Shown in pieces: positions 27,195 through 37,311 of a DNA stretch of 64,000 bases. The notes under the pieces were generated by a model. The model saw only the letters and a list, made by a program, of their open reading frames with translations, was not told the origin of the DNA and did no database searches. This stretch comes from Perspicuibacillus lycopersici (lineage in GTDB: Bacteria; Bacillota; Bacilli; Bacillales; Caldibacillaceae). The DNA lies in the NCBI RefSeq assembly GCF_025660475.1, contig NZ_JAOUSF010000003.1, forward strand, positions 62,001 to 126,000, given 5' to 3'. The translations under genes were made by a program, and so were the position numbers. The stretch's first letter is position 1. Each line of letters starts with the position of its first letter.

Positions 27195-27263
27195 ATTGTA
27201 GAAAAGCGGTTTGTAATCAATATTTTCTATCAATCTGCTTTTCTGAAAAATCTATTTCTATTA

Positions 27264-27293
27264 TTGACATTTCTTTTTTAAGCTTAGTATAAT
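27264..27293 (+). promoter_or_regulatory. Sigma-A promoter of bioY
   Basis: TTGACA, 18 bases, TATAAT, immediately upstream of the BirA-type operator. Confidence 0.8.
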
Positions 27294-27298
27294 CATTA

Positions 27299-27330
27299 TA
27301 TGTTAACCTATTTTATTTTAAGTTTACATA
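27299..27330 (+). promoter_or_regulatory. Candidate BirA operator before bioY
   Basis: ATGTTAACC, a 12-base spacer and AGTTTACAT form an imperfect inverted repeat like the known Gram-positive BirA site (TTGTTAACC with a mirrored GGTTAACAA). It sits at the expected transcription start, so biotin-charged BirA bound here would block bioY. No birA gene is in the window. Confidence 0.65.
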
Positions 27331-27345
27331 AAAGGAGTGATTTTT

Positions 27346-27918
27346 TTGAAATCCGTAAAGAACCACCGTTTACACATGATGCTAAATGTTGCTCTATTTG
27401 CTAGTATGATTAGTATTCTTGCTCAGATTACAATTCCATTACCATTAATCCCAATTACCGGTCAAACACTCGCGATTGGACTTGCTGTAACAATCCTTGG
27501 ATCCACATATGGTTCCTATGCCGTTATATTATATTGTCTAATGGGTGCAATCGGGTTACCTGTTTTTACAAACTTTCATTCTGGGCTAACAGCACTTACA
27601 GGACCTACTGGTGGATTTATTATCGGATTCATACCCTGTGCGATTATTACCGGAATAATTCTAGAAAAAACTGCCTTTCGGATTACAAATGCTTTCATCG
27701 CTAATATCATCGGGATGATTATTACATTAATTTTTGGCACAATCTGGTTGAAATATTTTGCAAACCTTTCATGGACTAGCGCACTTTCTTCTGGCTTTTA
27801 TCCATTTATTATTGTTGGTTTATTAAAAGCATATCTTGCGGCTGTCATTGGAATTACTGTCAGAAATCGATTAATCCGAGCAAAATTACTACCTTTTCCA
27901 GCGAAGCGCGCATCATAA
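27346..27918 (+). CDS. bioY: Biotin transporter substrate-binding subunit BioY
   Basis: A 190-residue membrane protein with about six helices, the S component of a biotin ECF transporter. Family segments are ITIPLPLIPITGQT and GLTALTGPTGGFIIGF. The start is TTG behind AAAGGAG; an upstream GTG overlaps the ribosome site. There are no ECF ATPase or EcfT genes nearby, so it must use a shared module encoded elsewhere or work alone. Control by biotin is supported by the operator just upstream. Confidence 0.92.
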   Translation: MKSVKNHRLHMMLNVALFASMISILAQITIPLPLIPITGQTLAIGLAVTILGSTYGSYAVILYCLMGAIGLPVFTNFHSGLTALTGPTGGFIIGFIPCAIITGIILEKTAFRITNAFIANIIGMIITLIFGTIWLKYFANLSWTSALSSGFYPFIIVGLLKAYLAAVIGITVRNRLIRAKLLPFPAKRAS

Positions 27919-27927
27919 ACATTATAA

Positions 27928-27960
27928 ACAGGATGTCTCATCAAAGGCATCCTGTTTTTT
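27928..27960 (+). terminator. Intrinsic terminator after bioY
   Basis: ACAGGATG pairs with CATCCTGT, followed by T7. Confidence 0.88.
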
Positions 27961-28313
27961 TATCCGTCACTGATTGAATATCCTATGAACGCAAAAAATA
28001 AACCAATTACAACCGATAGAAGTATATAGAAAAATCCTTTTCCTAGCAGCTTCCCTTCATTAATAGTAAGCACTTCTACCATAAACGTTGAAAAAGTAGT
28101 AAACGCCCCCATAAAACCAGTACCAAATAGCAAATAATTATTCGTCCCGCCAGCAATTCCAAATAACAATCCTAATAAAAAGGATCCTACAATATTCACG
28201 AACAATGTACCAAAGGGAAGCATTCCTTGCGATTTTCGATTAAAATATGTACTCAAATAATATCTACTAATTGCCCCTAGAAACCCACCAACAGCAACAT
28301 AGAAATAACTCAT
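27960..28313 (-). CDS. crcB: Fluoride channel subunit FluC/CrcB (first copy)
   Basis: A 117-residue membrane protein with four hydrophobic segments. GGFLGAISRYYLS near the N-terminus and GAFTTFSTFMVE in the third helix (including the Phe and Thr residues lining the pore) are diagnostic. It exports toxic fluoride. It follows a second crcB gene after 9 bases, so the two likely form a heteromeric channel, as in other Bacillaceae. I found no fluoride riboswitch upstream of the pair. Confidence 0.92.
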   Translation of the reverse strand: MSYFYVAVGGFLGAISRYYLSTYFNRKSQGMLPFGTLFVNIVGSFLLGLLFGIAGGTNNYLLFGTGFMGAFTTFSTFMVEVLTINEGKLLGKGFFYILLSVVIGLFFAFIGYSISDG

Positions 28314-28322
28314 AAAAAATAC

Positions 28323-28718
28323 TCATTTCCTTTCTAAAGATCGGTTAGCTTGAAACAGCCGTTTTCCTGTTTTCCTTCCAAGGTAAGCAAAACCAATCCC
28401 GAAAATAAAACTCAACAAAATATAAATAGTAGCAATGAACAGATGGTTATTTTCTATTAATTGAACGGTTTCCAGACTAAATGTCGAAAAGGTTGTAAAC
28501 GAACCAATGATTCCAGTCGTTATACCAGCATAGTATTTTGTTTTCTGGAATTTCATAGAAAATGAATTTGCAAATAGTGCTAATAGAAAGGATCCTACAA
28601 CATTAACACTAAACGTTGCCATTGGGTAACCTCCATATGTCCATTGACCCGCCAAAACACTGACACCGTATCGAATCAAGCTTCCAATGACACCACCTAA
28701 ACCGATAAAAATCCACAT
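28323..28718 (-). CDS. crcB: Fluoride channel subunit FluC/CrcB (second copy)
   Basis: 131 residues and four hydrophobic segments, with GLGGVIGSLIRYGVS near the start and IGSFTTFSTFSLE in the third helix. It is paired with the downstream copy and longer by a basic C-terminal tail. Ribosome site AGGGAG. The 65 bases separating it from the NAD(P)HX repair gene contain an ATCCGT/ACGGAT hairpin without a T run, so co-transcription with that gene is possible. Confidence 0.9.
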   Translation of the reverse strand: MWIFIGLGGVIGSLIRYGVSVLAGQWTYGGYPMATFSVNVVGSFLLALFANSFSMKFQKTKYYAGITTGIIGSFTTFSTFSLETVQLIENNHLFIATIYILLSFIFGIGFAYLGRKTGKRLFQANRSLERK

Positions 28719-28783
28719 TTACTTTTTCTCCCTACGATCTATTTGTTCTAAACCTTACATCCGTATACACGGATAAATACAAA

Positions 28784-30238
28784 TTATGAAATGTTATGTG
28801 TTAATGTATATATTAATTCACCTAAAATATTCGAAAGCTCACTTGCCACGATTGTATTTTCATTCCTCGTTTTTACTAGTTCATCTGCACATAATCCATG
28901 TAAGTACACGGCATTAGCTACCGCTATTTTGGGATTTTCCCCCATACATAAAAGCGCTAAAATCATGCCTGCTAAAGTGTCTCCACTTCCTCCTTTTGCC
29001 AACGCTGGATTACCCGTAATATTGATAACCCCACTGCCATCCGGGAAGGCGATTACTGTATTTGCTCCTTTTAATACAACGATTACTTGATGTTCCTGTG
29101 CATAATCACTTGCTAGCTTCAATCGGTTTTTTTGAATTTCTGCTGTCGTTAACCCTGTTATTCTACTAAATTCACCTGGATGTGGTGTGATTATAGTTGG
29201 TGCATTCCGTTTTGGATATTCCCGCTTTTGTAGTGCTCCTGCATCTAAAATGACTGGAATATTTGTTTCCCATATTTTTTTTATTGCTTCTTCCACAAGA
29301 AGCGTATCGGTTAATCCTGGTCCTATTGCAATTCCCTTTACGCCAACTGGCCAGTCTCCATTAGGTAGTTTATTTAAACCATTAAACCAATAAGTTGCCT
29401 CTGGTAGTCTAGAAGCAATGATACTAGCCACAAAAGGTGTCGTTCCAATGATAAGCTTGCCAATTCCAATTTTCATTGATGCAAGTCCTGCCAATAATGC
29501 ACTCCCAGGCATTTCATCGCTGCCTGCTAACAATAAGCCAGTGCCAAAGGTTCCTTTATGGGCATCTTTATTTCTAGTCTTCCATGTATTTGTAAAATCA
29601 GCTTCACTCCAGATTTTCCATTGCGAAGGATGAGGTAGCCCAATATCCAACACTTTCGATTTCCCGTAAAATGCGGAAGCAGGTAACAAAAAGGCTGATG
29701 GCTTATAACCATGTAACGAAAAAGTATAATCTGCTTGAAAGGCGGTTTCTACTTCACCAAAATTTGCAACAACACCTGTCGGTAAATCAATCGCTATCCG
29801 AAGGGACGGTTGATTATTACACCAACTCACTATCTTCATCATTGTATCGTTCAATGGGAGTTTTGTACCAACCCCTAACAGTCCATCGATAATCACATCG
29901 TACGTTTGTTTTTTCGGAATTTCTTCCAAATAAGGAAATCCTAGACTTTGATAATATCGAAAATGTTCTTTTGCTACTTCAGACTTCGGCAATCCCATCG
30001 GAAATACAAGTTCTGTCTGATAACCATTTTGAAGCAAATACCTTGCAAGCACAATAGCATCTCCACCATTATTGCCTTTACCTGCAAGAATTAATATTGA
30101 CTGACGTATGCTCACAAGCCTCGTGAGCTCGAAATACAGACTCCGACCAGATGTTTCCATTAATGCATTTGTAGATAAACCATTAGATGCTGCGATTTTA
30201 TCTAACTGATGAATCTCCTCTTCTTGATATACGTACAT
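28784..30238 (-). CDS. nnr: Bifunctional NAD(P)H-hydrate epimerase / dehydratase
   Basis: A 484-residue cytoplasmic metabolite-repair enzyme with two fused domains. The N-terminal epimerase (about 1-210) has LAGKGNNGGDAIVLARYL. The C-terminal dehydratase (about 225-480) has TPHPGEFSRI and the nucleotide-binding GGSGDTLAGMILA. Together they restore hydrated NADH and NADPH. Many Bacillus species encode the dehydratase separately; here the fused form is used. The second of two close ATG codons is better spaced from AGGGGTGG. Confidence 0.92.
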   Translation of the reverse strand: MYVYQEEEIHQLDKIAASNGLSTNALMETSGRSLYFELTRLVSIRQSILILAGKGNNGGDAIVLARYLLQNGYQTELVFPMGLPKSEVAKEHFRYYQSLGFPYLEEIPKKQTYDVIIDGLLGVGTKLPLNDTMMKIVSWCNNQPSLRIAIDLPTGVVANFGEVETAFQADYTFSLHGYKPSAFLLPASAFYGKSKVLDIGLPHPSQWKIWSEADFTNTWKTRNKDAHKGTFGTGLLLAGSDEMPGSALLAGLASMKIGIGKLIIGTTPFVASIIASRLPEATYWFNGLNKLPNGDWPVGVKGIAIGPGLTDTLLVEEAIKKIWETNIPVILDAGALQKREYPKRNAPTIITPHPGEFSRITGLTTAEIQKNRLKLASDYAQEHQVIVVLKGANTVIAFPDGSGVINITGNPALAKGGSGDTLAGMILALLCMGENPKIAVANAVYLHGLCADELVKTRNENTIVASELSNILGELIYTLTHNIS

Positions 30239-30312
30239 ATTCATCCACCCCTAATAGTGGTAGTCTTTTCTTTTATTAAAGAATAATGTAGAAAGTGAGG
30301 TTTTTAACGCAT

Positions 30313-30343
30313 AAAAAAATTCCTACAGAATGTTAGGAATTTT
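30313..30343 (-). terminator. Intrinsic terminator
   Basis: On the minus strand AATTCCTA pairs with TAGGAATT, followed by T7. Confidence 0.88.
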
Positions 30344-30355
30344 CAATAGTTTATT

Positions 30356-30559
30356 TTATACTTCTGCAAAGTATTCTTTATAATACCCACCAATTTGTCC
30401 AGTGTTATCCATAACAAAATAAAATTCTTCTGTTTCATTTTTCACATCATAAATTTCGCCTTCTGTTAACACGCGATTCACCATATATTTTTTTGCATTT
30501 GTATGTACACATTTAACTCGCTTAATTGTTTCACGTTTCGTCCAGTTATTATGAATCAT
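30356..30559 (-). CDS. Small DUF6501-like protein
   Basis: 67 residues: MIHNNWTKRETIKRVKCVH, then a VLTEGEIYDVKNETEEFYF segment and a GGYYKEYF end, resembling a small SH3-like protein conserved in Bacillaceae (DUF6501, by memory). It has its own ribosome site (AAAGGAG) and terminator. An in-frame TTG three codons earlier touches the ribosome site. Function unknown. Confidence 0.65.
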   Translation of the reverse strand: MIHNNWTKRETIKRVKCVHTNAKKYMVNRVLTEGEIYDVKNETEEFYFVMDNTGQIGGYYKEYFAEV

Positions 30560-30673
30560 TACATTCAACTCCTTTTTCTCCTATTATTATAAAAATGATT
30601 GGCCGAGAAATCAATAGTTCTCCCCAATTGTTTGTGGAATGGTGTAAAACATGTCGCTCTTTCACCATTTGAT

Positions 30674-30973
30674 TTAACCAATAAGGAGCTCCTTCCATTG
30701 ATTATTCATCATTCTAACATTCCATGTAGGGCTCCAAACAACCTTTATCGTTACTGCCTTTATATCTTCAATCGTTAATACCGCAAATTGAACTCCTTTA
30801 CAAATTGTATCTTGTAAAGGGTGATTTTGAGTGGTAAAAGTCATTGTTACGATTACATGTTTATCCGCTTGAATATGGACATCATACACAAGTCCCATAT
30901 CGACAATATTGAGGCCAAATTCTGGATCAATTACAAATTTTAATTCCTCATATACTCTATCGACTACATCCAT
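30674..30973 (-). CDS. PaaD/MIP18-like (DUF59) metal-sulfur cluster assembly factor
   Basis: A 99-residue protein of the family that helps load Fe-S clusters. It has VIDPEFGLNIVDMGLVYDV, the (D)PExxxxIVDLGLVY signature, and the TMTFTTQNHPLQD segment (the family often has CP here, replaced by HP). The start MDVVDRV behind GGGAGG is preferred over one ten codons upstream. It is monocistronic; no suf genes are in the window. Confidence 0.85.
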   Translation of the reverse strand: MDVVDRVYEELKFVIDPEFGLNIVDMGLVYDVHIQADKHVIVTMTFTTQNHPLQDTICKGVQFAVLTIEDIKAVTIKVVWSPTWNVRMMNNQWKELLIG

Positions 30974-31090
30974 TTTTCCTACCTCCCATTTATACGTGTC
31001 CATTATAATTTAAATAACGCTAATGGGAGTCAACAGTTTTAACAAATTTGTGTCAGTAGATAGGAATGGGTTGTATTTAAAAGGACAAAT

Positions 31091-31126
31091 AAAAAACATG
31101 AAGCAACAATGGCTTCATGTTTTTTT
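31091..31126 (-). terminator. Terminator after odhB
   Basis: AAAAAACATGAAGC pairs with GCTTCATGTTTTTT and is followed by T on the minus strand. Confidence 0.88.
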
Positions 31127-31133
31127 GCATTCA

Positions 31134-32366
31134 TTATCCTTCTAATAATAATTGCTCTGGATCTTCTAGCAGCTTTTTAACGGTTACTAAAAATCCAACT
31201 GCCTCTTTTCCATCCACAATTCGATGGTCATAGGAAAGTGCAATATACATCATTGGACGATTTTCAATTGTATCCTTATCTACTGCCACAGGTCGAGTTT
31301 GAATCGTATGCATTCCTAAAATACCAACTTGTGGTCCATTTAAGATAGGGGTGGACATTAGGGAACCGAATACCCCACCATTTGTAATCGTAAAGGTTCC
31401 ACCTTGGAGATCATTTAAGCTCAATTTATTATCTCTTGCTTTTAATGCAAGATTTAAAATTTCGCCTTCAATTTCCGCAAAGTTTTTCCGATCTGCGTCA
31501 CGAACAACTGGGACAACTAGACCTTCATCGGTTGAAACTGCTACACCAATATCATAATATTTTTTCACTAATAATTCATCGCCATCAATTTCTGCATTTA
31601 ATAATGGATATTTCTTCAGTGCCGCAACTACTGCTTTTGTAAAGAAGGACATAAAGCCGAGACGAACTTCATGCGCTTCATAAAAAGCATCCTTCCGACG
31701 TTTCCGTAAATCCATTACCGCTGACATATCAATTTCATTAAATGTTGTAAGCATTGCGGTATTTTGTTTTACTTCTAATAATCGTTTAGCAATTGTTTGA
31801 CGACGACGAGACATTTTCACTACCTCTACAGGTTTTCCAGGTGTGACTGGAGCTTGTGTCGCTTGTTTTGGTGATTCTGTTTTTTGTGGTGTCGCTGGTG
31901 TGTTTGCATACCCAGCAACATCTTGTTTTCTTACCCTTCCAAGTGGATCACCTGTTGGAACAGTTGATAAATCGATTCCCTTTTCTCTTGCTAATTTTCT
32001 TGCTGCTGGTGAAGCGATAGGTGCTTTACCATTCGATGTTTCTTCAGCTACTAGTACGGCTGGAGCAGTTTCTTTTACTGCTTCTGTCTCGGATGAATCG
32101 ATTGCTTTTGCAGGTGCCGAGGAAGTTGCCTCTCCTTCTCCAACAATCGCAATTGTTTCACCAACTTGAACTGTATCGCCTTCTGCAAATAGTAGCTCTT
32201 TTATAACTCCAGCTTCTTCAGAAATTAAATCAACATTCACTTTATCTGTTTCTAATTCTGCAATTGTTTCCCCTTTTTCTATAACATCACCTGGTTTTTT
32301 CAACCATTCGGAAATCGTACCCTCCGTTATCGATTCTGCCAATTCAGGTACCTTTACTTCTGCCAC
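31134..32366 (-). CDS. odhB: Dihydrolipoamide succinyltransferase (2-oxoglutarate dehydrogenase E2)
   Basis: A 410-residue TCA-cycle enzyme that transfers succinyl from lipoate to CoA. N-terminal lipoyl domain with the lipoylated Lys in ETDKVNVD (about residue 42), an Ala/Pro-rich linker, a peripheral subunit-binding domain ([14 protein letters not shown], about 120-133), and a C-terminal catalytic domain with SYDHRIVDG near residue 380. It follows odhA by 77 bases in the same orientation and shares its terminator. The E3 gene is not here. Confidence 0.95.
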   Translation of the reverse strand: MAEVKVPELAESITEGTISEWLKKPGDVIEKGETIAELETDKVNVDLISEEAGVIKELLFAEGDTVQVGETIAIVGEGEATSSAPAKAIDSSETEAVKETAPAVLVAEETSNGKAPIASPAARKLAREKGIDLSTVPTGDPLGRVRKQDVAGYANTPATPQKTESPKQATQAPVTPGKPVEVVKMSRRRQTIAKRLLEVKQNTAMLTTFNEIDMSAVMDLRKRRKDAFYEAHEVRLGFMSFFTKAVVAALKKYPLLNAEIDGDELLVKKYYDIGVAVSTDEGLVVPVVRDADRKNFAEIEGEILNLALKARDNKLSLNDLQGGTFTITNGGVFGSLMSTPILNGPQVGILGMHTIQTRPVAVDKDTIENRPMMYIALSYDHRIVDGKEAVGFLVTVKKLLEDPEQLLLEG

Positions 32367-32443
32367 TTGTGATATCCCCTTTCACATTTGCCTAGATATT
32401 TATTTGTATATTTATTAAGTTCCTATAGGAACTAGTAAACCTC

Positions 32444-35278
32444 TTATGAACGTTTTAAAGCCTCATTGATTATACGTGATTGCTCCCATTTATGAACGAT
32501 CGGATCTCCTTCAGCAGTACTCGATCGTCTTCTTCTTCCAATATAGAATACTTCTACATTTGTTGGTGCTAAAGCATTTACCCTTGGTTCAACAAATGTC
32601 CAAGCACCCATGTTTTTCGGTTCCTCTTGTACCCAAACGATTTCCTTCAAGTTTCCATATTTTTCAATAAATGCTGCTACTTCCTTCATCGGAAAAGGAT
32701 ATAATTCTTCTATTCGTAAAATATGGAACCAATCTCTGTCCTCTACTTTTTCAATTGCTTCTGCCAAATCAATTGCAATTTTTCCAGAGCAAAGAATCAA
32801 TCGCTCGACTTTGTCCGCTTTACTTCCTGTTCCTGGTTGTTCTAATACTGGTTGAAATTCTCCATCTGTTAAATCCTCATAGCTTGAGGCAACTAACGGA
32901 TGACGGAGCAAGCTTTTTGGTGACATAATTACTAATGGTCTTACTTCTTCTTTTTCTAATATAAGTGCTTGACGACGTAAAATATGAAAATACTGCGATG
33001 ATTTTGTCATATTAGCGACAGTCCAGTTATTTTCTGCAGCAATTGTTAAAAATCGTTCTAGTCTTGCACTTGAATGTTCTGGTCCTTGGCCTTCATAACC
33101 ATGTGGAAGTAACATGACGAGTCCAGATTTTTGTCCCCACTTTGCTCTGCCAGAAGAAATAAATTGATCCATAATGACCTGGGCGGAGTTTGCAAAGTCA
33201 CCGAATTGGGCTTCCCATAAAACGAGTGTTTCTGGTGCAATGACATTGTAGCCATATTCAAATCCTAACACACTAATTTCTGATAATGGGCTATTATGTA
33301 CTGCAAAGGAAGCTTTTCCATTCGATAAATTATGGAGAGGTGAAAAAGTTTCTCCTGTCTGATGGTCATGTAATACAATATGGCGATGGGCAAACGTTCC
33401 TCTTTCCGAATCCTGACCCGTTAAGCGAATCGGAATGCCATCTTCAACGATTGTAGCAAACGCTAATGTTTCTGCATGTGCCCAATCAATTTTCCCTTCG
33501 GTAAATGCTTTACTTCGTCGTTTTAAAATTTTCTCCAATTTGTTAAACACTTGAAAATTCTCTGGCCACATCAATAATTCCTCATTCAAACGTGTTAATT
33601 GATCTGATGCAACCTTTGTAACAACTGGAGGTATGCCTTTTTCTACCTGCTCAGGAGGATTCATTACATAATCAAGATCCTTGCCTTTCGGTACTTTTTC
33701 ATAGGCTGCTTTTAATTTATTTTCTATTTGTTTTTCTACCTCTGTTAAATAATCGGGTGCAATAACGCCAGATTGTTGTAATTGGTTTGCATATAGATTT
33801 AATACGGTAGGATGTTCATGAATGAAGTGGTACATTACCGGATTCGTTGCGAGCGGTTCGTCCATTTCATTGTGACCATAGCGTCGGTACCCAATTAAAT
33901 CAATGAGAAAATCTTTATTATATGTTTGTCGATATAAGACAGCTAATTGTGCTGCAGCTAAGACAGCTTCCGGATCATCCGCATTAACATGTATAATCGG
34001 GATTTCAAATCCTTTAGCCAAATCGCTTGCATATTTCGTCGAGCGGGAATCTTCACTTTCTGTAGTAAATCCAATCATGTTGTTTGCAATGATATGGATA
34101 GTACCTCCCGTTTGATAGCCTTTAATTCGGCTTAAATTTAATGTTTCTGCTACGACTCCTTGTCCCGGGAATGCTGCATCTCCATGGATAAGAATTCCTA
34201 GTGCTTGATCCGTATTTTGTAGAGGATGTCCATTATTTTTTCTGTTTTCTTGTGCTGCACGGGTATAACCAGCGACAACTGGGTTAACATATTCTAAATG
34301 ACTTGGATTATTAGCAAGCGTTATTACTGCTTGAATAGAATCTTGCTCTTTTATTTTCCGATCCAATCCTAAATGATATTTCACATCACCAGTCCATCCA
34401 TACGTAATACCGATGGAACCTTCGGATGGTATGAAATCTTTATTTGGTGCATGTTGAAATTCTGCAAAAATCATCTCATATGGTTTTCCTAATACATGTG
34501 CTAATACATTGAGTCGACCTCTATGAGCCATTCCAATATTAACTGATTTCACGCCTTTTTTTACGGAGCAAGAAATGATTTCATCTAATAATGGAACAAG
34601 TGTATCTACTCCTTCAATCGAAAATCGCTTTTGTCCAACGAAAACCCGGTGAAGAAATTGCTCAAATACTTCTACCTCTGCAAGTCTTTTTAAAATTGCT
34701 TGCTTCTTCTCGTTTGATAAGTTTTCTTTATATTTACCTGTTTCAATCATTACCGTTAACCATTGCTTCTCCTCATTATCTTGGACATGATCAAATTCAA
34801 ATGCAAGATTATTGGAATAGATTGTTTGCAAATATTTCAACGCTTCCAATCCATTGGTGATATGTGCCGGTAGATTGGTACTAAAGATGGATGCAGGAAA
34901 TTCTTTTAATTCTTCATAAGTAAGGCCAAATTTTTGCGGATTATTATACAACTCACCATTATTTCTTTGTTGCAATGGATTTAAATTAGCGTCTAAGTGT
35001 CCAAATGTCCGAATACTATCTGCTAATTTACTTGCGGCTAAATATTTTTCCAATTGCTCCATTTGAATGGATGGTGTTGCTTGCTGCAATGTTTTACCTT
35101 CTGATTTTAAGCCACCATCTAATAATGGCGGTCCCCATTGTTCAAACAGTTCCTTGATTTCAGGATCAATCGAATTGGGATCTTTTTGATAGTTTTCATA
35201 TAATTCTGCAATGTAACCTAAATTTGGTCCGTGAAAATTTTCCCATGGAACAACAAGGTCCCCTTTTATCCTGTTCAT
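32444..35278 (-). CDS. odhA: 2-oxoglutarate dehydrogenase E1
   Basis: A 944-residue thiamine-diphosphate enzyme that decarboxylates 2-oxoglutarate, with the length typical of Bacillus OdhA. The thiamine-binding motif begins [16 protein letters not shown]; the C-terminal transketolase-like part holds [20 protein letters not shown]. The start [15 protein letters not shown] has GGAGGG upstream. It is first gene of odhA-odhB. A perfect 8-bp inverted repeat and a near-match to a CcpA cre site lie 75-120 bases upstream. Confidence 0.96.
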   Translation of the reverse strand: MNRIKGDLVVPWENFHGPNLGYIAELYENYQKDPNSIDPEIKELFEQWGPPLLDGGLKSEGKTLQQATPSIQMEQLEKYLAASKLADSIRTFGHLDANLNPLQQRNNGELYNNPQKFGLTYEELKEFPASIFSTNLPAHITNGLEALKYLQTIYSNNLAFEFDHVQDNEEKQWLTVMIETGKYKENLSNEKKQAILKRLAEVEVFEQFLHRVFVGQKRFSIEGVDTLVPLLDEIISCSVKKGVKSVNIGMAHRGRLNVLAHVLGKPYEMIFAEFQHAPNKDFIPSEGSIGITYGWTGDVKYHLGLDRKIKEQDSIQAVITLANNPSHLEYVNPVVAGYTRAAQENRKNNGHPLQNTDQALGILIHGDAAFPGQGVVAETLNLSRIKGYQTGGTIHIIANNMIGFTTESEDSRSTKYASDLAKGFEIPIIHVNADDPEAVLAAAQLAVLYRQTYNKDFLIDLIGYRRYGHNEMDEPLATNPVMYHFIHEHPTVLNLYANQLQQSGVIAPDYLTEVEKQIENKLKAAYEKVPKGKDLDYVMNPPEQVEKGIPPVVTKVASDQLTRLNEELLMWPENFQVFNKLEKILKRRSKAFTEGKIDWAHAETLAFATIVEDGIPIRLTGQDSERGTFAHRHIVLHDHQTGETFSPLHNLSNGKASFAVHNSPLSEISVLGFEYGYNVIAPETLVLWEAQFGDFANSAQVIMDQFISSGRAKWGQKSGLVMLLPHGYEGQGPEHSSARLERFLTIAAENNWTVANMTKSSQYFHILRRQALILEKEEVRPLVIMSPKSLLRHPLVASSYEDLTDGEFQPVLEQPGTGSKADKVERLILCSGKIAIDLAEAIEKVEDRDWFHILRIEELYPFPMKEVAAFIEKYGNLKEIVWVQEEPKNMGAWTFVEPRVNALAPTNVEVFYIGRRRRSSTAEGDPIVHKWEQSRIINEALKRS

Positions 35279-35351
35279 GTACAGTTACCCTCCAAAACTT
35301 GAATAATCTACCATGTTTTCGTTACCCCTAACGTAAACACGTTTCATTAAA

Positions 35352-35372
35352 ATAGTTTACATTATAAACTAT
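35352..35372. promoter_or_regulatory. Palindrome upstream of odhA (possible operator)
   Basis: ATAGTTTA, 5 bases, TAAACTAT: a perfect 8-bp inverted repeat about 75 bases before the odhA start. It has no T run, so it is not a terminator. It could be a repressor site; the regulator is unknown. Confidence 0.5.
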
Positions 35373-35383
35373 ACCAATATAGG

Positions 35384-35397
35384 ATTAACCGTTTACA
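35384..35397 (-). promoter_or_regulatory. Possible CcpA cre site upstream of odhA
   Basis: TGTAAACGGTTAAT on the minus strand matches the cre core (TGTAANCGNTNACA) at 12 of 14 positions. Control of the TCA cycle by carbon supply would make sense. Isolated matches of this quality arise by chance in AT-rich DNA. Confidence 0.35.
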
Positions 35398-35913
35398 TTT
35401 CCATTTTACCATTGAATATTGGGAAGTCAAAGGAAATAATAAAATATTATAATAATTCCCCAAATTTGTCCCTTTAACTATCGGCTATTGATTAAATACT
35501 AAAATACAAATTACAATTTTATCTTACTCTAGCTACGTATTGACAATATCATTACACGAAGAAGAAGAATTAGGTCATACTTATTCATTCCCCTTCATTT
35601 CTTCATCATTTTTCCAGAATATTCAAGATAGACATCGCAAATATTTATACCGTATAAATAGATTCTCTAAACCGTTCGAACATTCTCCATCGCTCTCTTA
35701 AAGTTATGTCATTATACCGTTGACTCCACAATTTATGATTCTTCCGGTTTATTACCTACCTAATTAGCTACAAGTAACTGTCATTTTCCTAAAATAATTT
35801 AAAATATCCAAAGTGAAAATTATTCCTTTTCAATAGGATAGTTTTTTCCAATTATGCTTTCAATTTTTTTGGTTACATTATTAATATTAATGCATTTTGA
35901 ATGGAGTATGATA
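35398..35913. other. Long intergenic region between odhA and the MFS gene
   Basis: Over 500 bases of AT-rich sequence between divergent genes. I found no ORF with a ribosome site, no hairpin terminator and no clear paired promoter boxes beyond those listed separately. Confidence 0.5.
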
Positions 35914-35958
35914 ATGTCGAAATTAAATTATCTTAATGGTGATAAGAATGAAGAGTAG
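35914..35958 (+). CDS. Short uORF (14 codons) overlapping the MFS exporter start
   Basis: Encodes MSKLNYLNGDKNEE. The ATG has TGGAG 7 bases upstream, a better ribosome site than that of the following gene. Its stop codon falls 9 bases inside the MFS gene in another frame, so ribosomes finishing it could restart at the MFS ATG. It may be a coupling leader. Too short for homology evidence. Confidence 0.45.
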   Translation: MSKLNYLNGDKNEE

Positions 35959-37207
35959 TGACAACATTCATAAAGCAAATGATCAAAAATGGGCAATAGT
36001 ATCCATTGCTTCAATTCCGTTAGTGATGACATTAGGTAATTCAATGCTGATTCCAGTTTTACCAACAATGGAGAAAGAATTACATATCTCCTCGCTCCAA
36101 TCTAGTTTAATCATTACGGTTTATTCGGTTGTAGCGATATTTTTCATTCCGATTGCCGGATATTTATCCGATAAATGGGGAAGAAAAATGATAATTATTC
36201 CTAGCCTTATTTTAGCAGGTATTGGAGGAATCATTGCTGCATTTGCATCATGGAAAATGCAAAGTGGCTACTGGTTAATATTGATAGGAAGAACATTGCA
36301 AGGAGTTGGTGCTGCCGGAGCGTTTCCCATCGTCTTACCATTAGTCGGAGATATGTTTCGAACCGATAAAGAAATCAGTTCTTCCCTTGGAATTATCGAA
36401 ACAGCAAATACACTCGGAAAGGTATTAAGTCCCATTCTAGGCGCATTACTTGCAAATATCATTTGGTATCTGCCATTCGTTTCCATTCCTGTATTTTGTT
36501 TAATTTCTATATTAATGATGATGTTTTTAGTCAAAAGTCCCAAAAATAAGGAAGTCCCTACATTTCAAGAGTTTGTTCATGATTTGAAACGAACATATAA
36601 GCTAAATAGTCGTTGGTTGAATTCCTTATTTTTTATTGGTGGCATGCTAATGTTTATTTTATTTGGTATTTTGTTTTATTTATCTAGCCTGTTAGAAGAT
36701 GGATATGGTATTGGACATATCACAAAAGGCTTTATTTTAGCAATTCCATTAGGTGCTCTTTGTTTAGCCTCTTTTATTTCCGGGAAAAAAATTAAGGAAG
36801 ATAAGATATTAATGAAAAAAGTAGCCTTTATTGGGTTACTGATTTTATGTATCAGTGTTTTTTCTTTAAGTTTTTTCAGCAATTTATGGATATCAATTTT
36901 GCTATTTGTCATCGTTGGCATTGGTATTGGGGTTGGTCTACCTTGTTTAGATGCATTAATTACGGAAGGCATTCAAAAAGAAGAACGCGGAACAATTTCC
37001 TCTTTATATAGTTCCATGCGATTTATTGGTGTTGCACTTGGCCCGCCAATATTAGCAATTATGATGAAATCGATGGAGAATTATATTTTTTATTTCTTAG
37101 CTGGTCTTAGTGTTTTAACTGCCATTATTTGCTATTTTGGCATTAGACCAGAAAAGGAAGAAAAAGAACGCTCAAAGTCTAGTACGTTTGAAAAAATCAA
37201 AATATAA
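35948..37207 (+). CDS. MFS drug exporter (DHA1 type)
   Basis: A 419-residue transporter with about 12 hydrophobic segments. GYLSDKWGRKMIIIPSL is the motif A loop between helices 2 and 3, and LGRTLQGVGAAG-like (IGRTLQGVGAAGAF) plus LGPILGA-type (LSPILGALLA) match drug-proton antiporters. It presumably exports a hydrophobic drug using proton entry. The start is ambiguous: I prefer the ATG behind GGTGAT; an ATG four codons earlier is possible. It lies downstream of a short overlapping uORF and ends at its own terminator. Confidence 0.8.
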   Translation: MKSSDNIHKANDQKWAIVSIASIPLVMTLGNSMLIPVLPTMEKELHISSLQSSLIITVYSVVAIFFIPIAGYLSDKWGRKMIIIPSLILAGIGGIIAAFASWKMQSGYWLILIGRTLQGVGAAGAFPIVLPLVGDMFRTDKEISSSLGIIETANTLGKVLSPILGALLANIIWYLPFVSIPVFCLISILMMMFLVKSPKNKEVPTFQEFVHDLKRTYKLNSRWLNSLFFIGGMLMFILFGILFYLSSLLEDGYGIGHITKGFILAIPLGALCLASFISGKKIKEDKILMKKVAFIGLLILCISVFSLSFFSNLWISILLFVIVGIGIGVGLPCLDALITEGIQKEERGTISSLYSSMRFIGVALGPPILAIMMKSMENYIFYFLAGLSVLTAIICYFGIRPEKEEKERSKSSTFEKIKI

Positions 37208-37244
37208 TAGAAAAAGTCCACCTTAAATACATTACACATGGATA

Positions 37245-37292
37245 AAAAAAACCGTGAGATGCGATTAGTTTTCCGCTGACTCATGGTTTTTT
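37245..37292 (+). terminator. Intrinsic terminator after the MFS gene
   Basis: ACCGTGAG pairs with CTCATGGT (one G-U), followed by T6; the loop is about 20 bases. Confidence 0.7.
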
Positions 37293-37311
37293 CCATTTCA
37301 GATTAAAAAAG

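Noticed and set aside
28719-28783. Fluoride riboswitch before the crcB pair
   Set aside because: The gap is short and contains only a small ATCCGT/ACGGAT hairpin; the conserved fluoride riboswitch core is absent.
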